Assembly (NCBI RefSeq): GCF_030272615.1
Contig: NC_081405.1
Coordinates: forward strand, 27,174,272 to 27,238,271
Direction of reading: 5' to 3'
DNA length: 64,000 bases
From: Cryptomeria japonica
Taxonomy: Eukaryota; Streptophyta; Pinopsida; Cupressales; Cupressaceae
The stretch's first letter is position 1; every line of letters starts with the position of its first letter. Shown piece by piece: positions 56,101 through 64,000 of the stretch. The notes under the pieces are model-generated. The model saw nothing but the letters and a program-made list of their open reading frames with translations. It was not told where the DNA came from and searched no databases. Made by a program: the position numbers and the translations under genes.

Positions 56101-57219
56101 TGTTGGCTTGATGATGATTGTAATGAATGACTTCATATGTTGTCATTAATGGAACATGTACGCACACACATATGTTCACATTGTCTACCGGTATTACTTC
56201 TAAAATTTACTTGTATTGCAACCGGTATTAGAAGTTTAGTTTATGATGGTGTCAAACCAGTACATGTATACAACCAGTATATGCAGGAGTGACCTGACAC
56301 CAACTTGAAGATCCAACGAAGGTCATCGAAGAAGAAAATGGGGGACAATCAGTTTACATGTTGAAATGGTTAACTCCAATTGGTATTCATTGATTGTGTG
56401 ATGACTTGTCACCGGTTGTGATGAGTTACCCTAAGCGACAAATTTTGGTGGTAATTTGTGATGAGTTATGTTTGATTACACTGCACCTAGGAAATTGTGA
56501 TATAATTTCTAAAGCCGACATGAAATCTAAATGTCTATATAATGACATTATGATAAACTTTTGGAGATATGATATGAGATGATTTGATGCGAAGATAGAA
56601 TTTTTAAGTTGTTGAAGGCATTGCAGAATATGTTGGTGATGCAGTTTTGAGTGCGCAGAAGAGGATCTATTCAAGCAAGTTGTGCTACTTCTAGATCACA
56701 CCACCTGTTGTTTTCTAATCACTACAACAGTCAAATCCCCTAACCGGGTAAGCTCTAAAAAGATTCATTGTACAAATCCTTTAACAAGGTGATCCATTAG
56801 TTTGGATTCAGAAATCCTCTACCGAGGTTACTCTTAACAAGGTACTAACTTTAACAGGGTATAGCTCCTAATAGAGCTTTGGGATCTTTAACAGGATTCG
56901 CTCCTAGAAAATCACTTTTGTAGACCTTAACCGGTTGGTTACCTATTACTGCAGATAGTTAACTTGTGAGTCCCATCTCACCGTGGTTTTTCCCATTTGG
57001 GTTTTCCACATATAAACACTTGTGTTATGGTGGATGATTTACTTAGTGTGGATACTTTAATATCATTTTGGATTGCATGCATAGTGTTGAGTAAAGTTGT
57101 TAAGTATATCTACCGGTTAGTGTTTAAAGTAGTATTGTTTTTGGTGTCACTGATTCACCCCCTCTCGCCTCCCCCCCCCCCCCCCCCCCTCCCCCTCAGT
57201 GCTTTATAAGTCTATCACA
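56101..57219 (+). repeat. 3' LTR of element J
   Basis: About 1,119 bp from TGTTGGCTTGATG. TATATAATG near 56,536 is a TATA candidate. U5 (56,730-56,940) has repeated blocks such as CCTAACCGGGTAAG, CCTTTAACAAGGTGA and CTTTAACAGGGTA, followed by CCGTGGTTTTTCCC and GGGTTTTCCACA. Near the end is TGATTCACCCC, then a long almost pure C tract (57,168-57,196) and CTCAGTG. Confidence 0.8.
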
Positions 57220-58677
57220 TATTAGTATGGGTTAAGGGTGTTTTGGGGCCCCTAGTAATGGATTTTTATGATTTTTTACCTTAAAAAAAATAAAATTTCT
57301 TTCTTTCATGGGTTTGAGGTAATTGGGATGGATAAGATTCCATCCCAGCCTCTTCCATCCCAAGAGTTGGGAGGAAATCCAATATTTGGCTATGTGGAGA
57401 GTTGGAGGACATGTGTAAGGGGTAGAGAGTAAGGGATATCTAGGTGGGTGCCTAAGGAATGAGAGAAGTGGCTTCTCTCCAACCCTCCGTCTTGGAGGTT
57501 AGATGGAAATAGATTGTGACATGTGTCACCATCTCCTTCATGAGAGCTCTCTAATCTCATTCTATAAAAGAAAATCTCATTCATGGCAAGCTAGCATTCA
57601 AATTTTATATTAGAAAGGTTGTTTTTTTAAAATCATAAGTATTTTTTATACAAAATAATTTTAGATTCTATTTTTATTTTTTCCAAAAGAACATGTGAAA
57701 TTTGAATTTGGAATTTCCCCAACCAATATCTTACAACATTACACATAAAAAAAAAAACCAACAACAAATTAAAAGGAAAAAAATTCAATAAAAATAAAAA
57801 GATGTTTAGAGCATATAGTCACTCAAATCTAGTTGAAGCAATCATGATAGCCATAGAAGCAAGAATCCATCCATTTCCAACTTCCATTACTCTTGCAAAC
57901 CAAAAATAAATAAAATGCAAATGAGGAATTAGTCATAGCAAGGAAAATTCTATTTTGAATTTAGACAGTTTTCAGGGCAAATGAGAGAGTCCTAGATCTA
58001 AGGGCTCTAATTAGAAAAATCTAATGGATGAGATGTACTTTCTATTATTTTTTTAATTCTTGTTAATCTAATTTTTTATCGTATAACTTGTTTATATCTT
58101 ACATTGTTTCTAATTTGAGGTGAATGTTATATTATTAGAGGGAAAAATTAATTAGTTACGAAACAAACTTAGATTTTTAATTATTGAAATTCAGTAGAAA
58201 TGAAGTATCGAATCTATTTAACTTACTTTATAATTTTGTTTGTAAACATTTATTAATCAATAAAGTTTACTATTTTAATCAATAAAGTTTATTATTTTAA
58301 TCAATAAAAATTTATTATTAAACAATTATAAATGGGTTTAAGTCTTATTAATTATTTAATAGAGTTGCAATTAATTAAATGCTAGTGGTAAAAATATGTC
58401 TTTTAAAATTAATCAAAATAAACTATAAATAAAACTATTAGAGGCATTGCATATTAGTAATTAAGTTAGTAATGGATAGTATTTTATTCATTCTAATATA
58501 AATTTAATTAACTAATTAATGTTCAAATGTTAGTTATATATAATTAAAATACCTTGGATTTTATTTTTATAGAAAATTTATCTTCTTTATTTAGTTTTAA
58601 TGAAATATGCCCATTAGTCTTAATTTAATTAAATTGAGCTCAATCGTAATTGATTTATTTAGGAAATCAAACCTTGG
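57220..58677. other. AT-rich region without a recognised gene
   Basis: 57,220-57,600 has average composition with repeated ATGGAAG/TCCCATCC-type words and a TATA-like TCTATAAAAG at about 57,560. 57,600-58,677 is strongly AT-rich, with three near-tandem copies of AATCAATAAAGTTTA/AATTTATT at 58,255-58,315. No ORF, LTR or PBS was identified. Confidence 0.5.
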
Positions 58678-58799
58678 TATTAATTAAAAAAAAATTATGA
58701 ATAGGCCTTCTCTATTAAGTACAAATATTAAAGTACATATTCACAAAAAAAGGTCGGGGGATACAAGATCGCCTTGCGAGAGTCACACAGCTAGAAGCT

Positions 58800-59285
58800 A
58801 GAGTCAAAAAACAAAGCTATTCATCAAAAAACTTCCTCAAGCAGCCAAAGCAGAGGCAGCAGAGGGAGGAGGATCTGGATCATCTTTCTTGCCCCATACA
58901 TTAGCGGGGTCAGAAGTTGAGTCCGACACAGACCACCCATCTTCAAGATCTTTTTCAACTTCTCCTTTCTCCCGTTTGGGAGGCAAAATCGCCAGAGCTA
59001 GGCAGGGAAACTTGGAGGTGGTGGAAAAAGGCCACCTAGAGCCATCACTAGCAAGAGGAGCCAAAGTCATGGGAGCAACAGAAGGCCACCCTGAGGCAGA
59101 GAAGAAGTCGAGCGGCGCCTCCACGCATCGTCTCTCCCGCTAGAGGAGCGGCGAGGAACCTGGGATTGCGGGGTCTAAGAGTGGCGAGCGAAGGAACTGT
59201 AGCCACGACGACGACCACGGGGTGGAGTGCGGTCGACAGAGATAGAATCTAACGACACTCTAGAAAATGCACAAGGGGCATTGCC
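58800..59285 (-). other. 3' region of LINE L
   Basis: CpG- and GC-richer than its surroundings, downstream of the zinc-binding ORF. Short ORFs on both strands (Ser/Pro/Ala-rich) show no homology I recognise and are probably chance readings of a LINE 3' segment. Confidence 0.5.
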
Positions 59286-59291
59286 CCAGTG

Positions 59292-59879
59292 CTAGAGGAG
59301 CTCTTGTAAGTGGCCCACCTCCAGAGCCATTTTGTCGGCTTGTACCTGAATCTGCATTAATACATTATTACAAATGCAAGCTTTAGCATAGAGTGAGACA
59401 TTAATATCCAAAGAGTTGTAAGTAAAAAGAACTGCATTTCTATCCTTCCAAAGAGTGAATAGGATCTCCATTCTGAGAACATGCCATATCTGGGAAAATT
59501 TGAAGGGGATTCTAGGCGAATCACTCAGAAGAGCCATATGCCAAGAAAAGGGCTCAGGTTGAAAAGGCTGAAAGAAATCATGGATCCAACTCAAGTACTG
59601 TTGAGCTCTTCTACAGAACCAAAAAATGTGCATAAAAGTTTCTGGGTGACCATAAAAAGGGCATCGGGGATCAAGAACTCCCAAATGCTTAAGTCTAGAA
59701 CCCAAAGGCAGCCCGTGAAAAAGCACACACCAAGCAAAGTGCGCAATCTTGGGTTCAGTGGTGGCAGACCAGACAACAAGAAACCTGAGTCTCCAGGAAG
59801 TCTGAGAAGACTGCAAGTGCCACCGATGGTTGAGAATATGGACCATAGGAAAATGGGGAACCAGGCAGAGATAACCCAT
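59292..59879 (-). pseudogene. LINE ORF2 zf-RVT region, LINE L
   Basis: 195 codons opening MGYLCLVPHFPMVHILN. LVVWSATTEPKIAHFAWCVL and GLPLGSRLKHLGVLDPRCPF are typical of the zinc-binding region that follows RT in plant L1-type LINEs (usual pattern P-K-x-x-x-F-x-W, then C-x-x-C...H...C). Here the cysteine motif is degenerate (CPFYGHPETFMHIFWFC, with Tyr-Gly where the second Cys should be). FTLWKDRNAVLFTYN follows, as in this family. RT itself is lost by 5' truncation, and no RNase H is visible downstream. Non-functional. Confidence 0.8.
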
Positions 59880-59919
59880 TTTGGGTTTGTAGCTGGTGAA
59901 AGGAGTCTGTATTAATTAA

Positions 59920-61318
59920 TTTAATTAGTATGTGTTATTTAAATTTAATCTTGACCTCGCCATGGGATCAACTTGCTCATATAGAAGGCCTTAGGGGGAA
60001 TTAAGTAAATTAATACCCTTAATAAGATGTCATAGCAATGCTCGACCCCTTTAGGTTTCTTACCATTTCTAGAGTTTAGGGTTAGTCTAAAACCCTACCT
60101 CCACATTATTTGAAAATCCCTCTTTTCCTAACCTATTGGGTGATGTGTTAATAGTGATACGAAGAATGTTTCACTAGGTGCGTGAACCAGTGCATAAGGA
60201 CTTTTTACACTTTATTTACATTGCATTGAGAAATATTTGTGAATTATTAAAAAAAAGGTTTGTAAGATTGTTTTTGTGTCATGTTTATCCACGAGTGTAA
60301 AAGTGGGCATGACAAATAAACTAACTCTTCCTTCTCCTATTCATGTAATTCTCTAACTATGACACATACATCTCATTCTCCAATTCACAATTTAGGAAAA
60401 TAATCTTCACATCCATCCAATCAACCTAAATGTCAAATGTAATATCATAATATATAATAATAACCTAAAATATTTCAACTAATTAAGAGGATAAGAGATC
60501 TCATCAAAATTTATTCCATCAACCTAGGCATATCCTTTTGCAATCGATTATTTTATGCACTCGTCTACCTTATCATATGAATTGAATTTATTCTTGAAAA
60601 TCCATTTCCACAAAATAGGTTTATAACCCTCAAGAAATTGAACAAGAGCCATTTATTTCCTAATCCATGATCATCTTCCAAGATTCACCGTCTTTCATTT
60701 TTATTGCCTCCTCCATGGTTTGAGGCTCATCGGTTATTAATCAAAATAAAAATTACATCTAAAATAAAGTGGGCAATATCTTTTTAGTTTCTTTCTTTAT
60801 TGAGTGGGCCTTATTGAATGCTAAGTTGGATGCTATTCATTCTTTGATCTCAATGAGTTATTAGTACTTGTAGCATCGTAAATTGTGCTCCATAATGGTG
60901 AAAGACCAATTTCACACTTATTTGGAACTTTCTTTAGTGTCCACTCCCTTAGTGCATTTTAGGATCATTTTTAGCCTTGACCTAAACCTCGACTCAAGGA
61001 ATATATTATGTTCAACCCTAAAAGCCTTTACAAATGACTTGAAGCCCAAAACTTTTGACAAATTCTCAAGATAGGAACATGTCTAGTATCATGGGCCTGT
61101 GTACTTGTAGATCCCACTTTGAAAGGAAAATCGGCCTGGACTAGGACTAGGGCATTGAATGCCCTTATCTTGCTTATTTGGATTTGAATCTTGCAACATT
61201 GTGTGTGTCGGCCTTGCTTCATGTGGCATGCTTTTGGTTTCAACAATTGATCATTATGTGACAACTTTTTATAAAAATTGACCTTGTGACTCATATATAA
61301 GCATTAAATTTAGCATTT
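59920..61318. other. Non-coding region around the copia RT relic
   Basis: Apart from the RT relic I see no gene. 59,920-60,300 and 60,740-61,318 have short ORFs only, with no motif I recognise. Confidence 0.45.
60300..60735 (-). pseudogene. Decayed copia reverse transcriptase fragment
   Basis: Minus strand, riddled with stops and shifts but recognisable. EPQTMEEAIKMKDGESWKM is at 60,670-60,730, then a WIFKNKF-like segment read as VEMDFQE/IQFI. Further on are a segment matching the AKGYAQ..GI/FDE region and DVKIIFLNCELENEMYV (compare DVKTAFLNG in functional RTs) near 60,360-60,410. The catalytic Asp region is not reached. It is far older than the other copia copies here. No LTR could be assigned. 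Confidence 0.7.
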
Positions 61319-61323
61319 GAAAA

Positions 61324-61766
61324 TGTAAGAATTTGTCAAATATAGCCAAGATCTAAGGCACAATGAATAGCACAAGAAAGAGAGAGATAAAATATTTGAT
61401 AAGAATAAATTGTATTCTAATCAAGATGCAAATACTATCAACTGGATCACTACATACAATGTAGATGAGCCTTCTTATAAAGGCAAGGCCATATGGATAT
61501 GTGAGCACATGAACATCACATGTGGCTCAATGAGAAACAAGGGTAGGTAGGGGTAGGTAGGATAAATAATAAAATATTCCACAAGAGGTGGATCACCCAT
61601 CGAAGGTGGAATGTAACAACAAGAGAAGACCACAAAAGGTAGAATTTATCCTACATACATCATCCCTATGTGCACACTTCCCTAAGTGTCTCATATCCAA
61701 AATATGATGAAATTCATTACCCTAAGTCAACTTAAGTGTAATTATGAGACATAATTTACACCAACA
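61324..61766 (-). repeat. Solo LTR related to copia O
   Basis: 443 bp, flanked by GAAAA duplications (61,319-61,323 and 61,767-61,771). Plus-strand ends TGTAAGAATT and ACACCAACA. It is homologous along its length to the LTR of O at 54,670-55,100, including the TATA region (minus TTTATAAGAAGG) and TCCCTATGTGCACACTTCCC. It has a tandem GGTAGGGGTAGGTAGG not in O. With a duplication on both sides and no PBS, PPT or coding sequence, it is a solo LTR left by LTR-LTR recombination. Confidence 0.88.
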
Positions 61767-61771
61767 GAAAA

Positions 61772-64000
61772 CAATTAATGATTTGAATTCTACGGGGAAA
61801 CTTTGTCAAAATGAAGACTTGGCTTTGTAATTTCAAAAGTTCTCTATATCTATATAAGAGTTATATTGTTGTTAGCATTCTTTAATCTACGACTGAAGCT
61901 CTTCAAATGTTGAAGGATGAGTTGGAATCACTAACTAACGATCGACTTGTAGCTCTCCTATGTTGGTTTGGTATGGTTCTTGATTTGTTCTCACATTCTA
62001 AGTTTTGATGTCCTAATCTAAGTTATCTTTATCTACTACCCTTGAGCATAGAATTTTTTTGGCGGGTTGATTATCATTATCTTGTTTGAGTAATCTATGA
62101 ATCCACTCTAACACACTTGAGTAGGGTTTCATGTTTGTTTATTTTCATTATCACTGCTTGTCATAATCATAGACACACTTAAGATTTAGAGAACATTATT
62201 TGTTGCTGTCAACTTTGCTATCCATGGAGGTAAGAATACTTGATTGGGGGATTGAATAAGTAAATATGTTATATGGCCACAACCATATTTTATCTATTTG
62301 TTCTTGTGTAGGTTAATATTTGGAAGTTGATAATGATCAAAGGATAAATAAGAACTATTCAGACTAATACAATGTTTTTCATCTAAAATTCAAGAAAAAA
62401 TCATAGGACAAGGGTGCCCAATTCTTACCAAAAGGGGTTCAATTTTTGGGTGTTGTGAGTATTGACCTTTACCTTTCATGATTTGTTCTTGATATTTGTA
62501 TTTAATTGTTATTTGTAGGCCTATATTTGAAATAGCCTTGTGCTATCTATATAAATAGCATCTTTCATCTTTCATAAGGTATATTTTACAAACCAATCTA
62601 ATGGAAATATAGAGCAATCATATTAGAAATTAGCTATTAAAATATAAAGTAGCAAACTTCAAGCAAGTATTGATCTATTTTTCTTATTTGTGGTTATCAT
62701 TATGTTATTCTTGTTGCACTAACACTTGTGGAACTTAAAAAGGGTATTGCATCACCAAGTTTGTGGAACTCTTTGAGAGAGTTTTATACCTAAGCTAATC
62801 TTGTAATTTTAGCATTTATCATCGATTCAACCTTTTTCCTCAAGGAAAGCACTTTATCTCATCATTTCTATTATGGAGGTGGGAACACCAACACCAAGTT
62901 TGACTTAGAAAAACGTGTATAAATCATAACCCGGTTTCCCCATTTTCTATGCTTGTGGTTATAGATCTAGTAGTAAAAAATTTACAAATGAGAAAAGTAG
63001 ACAATGACATAAATTGCCAAACTTTAAACAAATGATAATCTATATTGTTTTAAATTATATCCCTATACAATTTCATCCTCAGTTAGGCCTCACTTTAGCA
63101 TTGTGGCCTTCTATGTTTTAACCATGTTTTATTTTTCTCACACCAACTTCAAAACTCAATCTTCATGCTCATTTGGCTCAACGGTCTAGATTCCAACCCT
63201 GATAGGTTGTACATAGACATCCCAGACACCCTTGTCCCACTTAAAGGGGCCCAATTTTGGACCCGATAATAATCGTAAAATTTGAGTAGTAATTCCTTTC
63301 TCATGTCAACCTATCTCAAAATCACGCATGTTTGATGAGGTGAGGTATAAAAGAAAGCCTTACCCCCTAATTTGAACATCCATCTTACATCTCTTTGATT
63401 CAATTTCTCAAGAGCAAGATTCAATTTAAGTGAGTAAGCAATCAACAATTTTCAAGGCAATGAAGGAGAGCTCAAGAATTCATATTTCAAGCATTCAAGA
63501 TGGCATCAATGATCAAGACATTATAAATATATCCTACATCCTACATGACGTCATCAACCTTTTCATGAAGACTTCAAAACAAGATTGATCAAGGTATATT
63601 ATTCCATTTTAGCATTTCAATTTAGATCTAGCCTTTGCCCTCTAAATTTGTGATTTACACTTCCATTACATTTTAATTTTAATTGTAGGTTTAATTCCAG
63701 ACCCAGGGTTTGACCTAGGTAAAACTCTATCAACAACACAAATTCTCTTCTTCTATGTGCTAGCGGGAATTCAGAAGCTGTAATTACAAAATCAAGCAAA
63801 ATAGACAAAGACAATCATATCCATCTTTTGTAGGAGAGAAAAGTGGAGGACAAGGTCGATCTACATGCCTATGTCCAACCATTTTTTGGTGAATCTTTAG
63901 GAGGAAATTCAGGATTGCATTTTAATCCTGGAAAGACGTCTTTTAGTTGCATTCAATATTTTGAGGACAAGGTCGGCCAAAGCATCCTTGTCCTACACTT
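61772..64000. other. Region without a recognised gene; possible LTR promoter near 63,346
   Basis: No convincing ORF or repeat pair. TATAAAAG at 63,346-63,353, followed by a C-rich start and a leader rich in TTCAAG/CAAGAT words, resembles a plant LTR or Pol II promoter on the plus strand. GAGGACAAGGTCG occurs twice (about 63,847 and 63,962). I cannot tell whether this is the start of another element. Confidence 0.3.

Larger units (their letters stand above)
55101..57219 (+). mobile_element. Element J: 3' part of a non-autonomous copia-like element
   Basis: Plus strand: end of a coiled-coil ORF, three successive PPT-like runs and the 3' LTR. It is the outermost member of the nest; copia O is inserted in its ORF. 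It has the same layout as G and I. No pol part is visible in this fragment. The right end is CA at 57,217 or 57,219. Confidence 0.75.
58688..59909 (-). mobile_element. LINE L: 5'-truncated LINE remnant
   Basis: Flanked by a 10-bp duplication TATTAATTAA (58,678-58,687 and 59,910-59,919). Minus strand: zinc-binding region after RT, then GC-richer 3' sequence. No poly-A tail is visible at the 3' end (58,688); instead it ends ATAATTTTTTTT on the element strand. Confidence 0.75.

Noticed and set aside
58837-59143. Overlapping GC-rich ORFs on both strands
   Set aside because: Lie in the 3' segment of LINE L; low-complexity and mutually antisense, no recognisable homology.

Overview
The window is repeat-rich nuclear DNA of a seed plant with a large genome. 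A gymnosperm is plausible, but this is inferred only from transposon density and AT content. I found no convincing host gene, tRNA, rRNA or CRISPR array. Almost everything left of position 57,219 is one stack of transposable elements inserted into each other. I resolved it by pairing LTR ends (TG...CA), 5-bp target duplications (TSDs), primer binding sites (PBS), polypurine tracts (PPT) and reading frames that resume across insertions. The letters used below are my own labels.

Left arm. 1-2,637 is the 3' end of a plus-strand element G. It interrupts the integrase of minus-strand gypsy element F (2,638-7,259), which sits in the pol of minus-strand copia element E. E also carries two well-bounded insertions. 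Element A (8,540-14,548, TSD ATTAC) lies between its gag and protease. Element B (14,930-25,622, TSD GCAAG) lies inside its gag. B's 3' LTR in turn holds a 5'-truncated LINE (C). The E leader at 26,136-27,922 holds a second LINE fragment (K, 12-bp TSD).

Centre. 27,928-49,879 is a plus-strand chromovirus (gypsy with chromodomain) M, TSD GGTGA. Its 5' LTR is split by a nearly complete minus-strand copia element H (29,352-37,051, TSD GAATT). Its gag is split by a minus-strand pol-less LTR element I (38,123-44,596, TSD AGAAC).

Right arm. 49,957-50,737 is an LTR with a PBS that I assign to E. E is inserted in the gag of a minus-strand gypsy N (50,743-51,643). N is inserted in the integrase of a minus-strand copia O (51,644-55,100), and O is inserted in the 3' ORF of a plus-strand element J (55,101-57,219). 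The order J > O > N > E > M > H/I gives six layers and predicts what lies just left of the window. Beyond 57,219 there is AT-rich DNA, a LINE remnant (L), a decayed copia RT, a solo LTR related to that of O, and about 2.2 kb where I see no gene.

The most unusual content is coding cargo. G, I and J are LTR elements with copia-type PBS and PPT. In the one whole copy (I), pol is missing and is replaced by a triple-zinc-knuckle gag-like protein and a decayed ORF of about 1,050-1,100 codons. Element A has retrotransposon-like ends and a 5-bp TSD but no LTRs that I can find. It carries an array of palindromic TTTCGC...GCGAAA repeats and one decayed ORF of about 1,180 codons. All coding regions are broken, and most premature stops look like cytosine-deamination changes.
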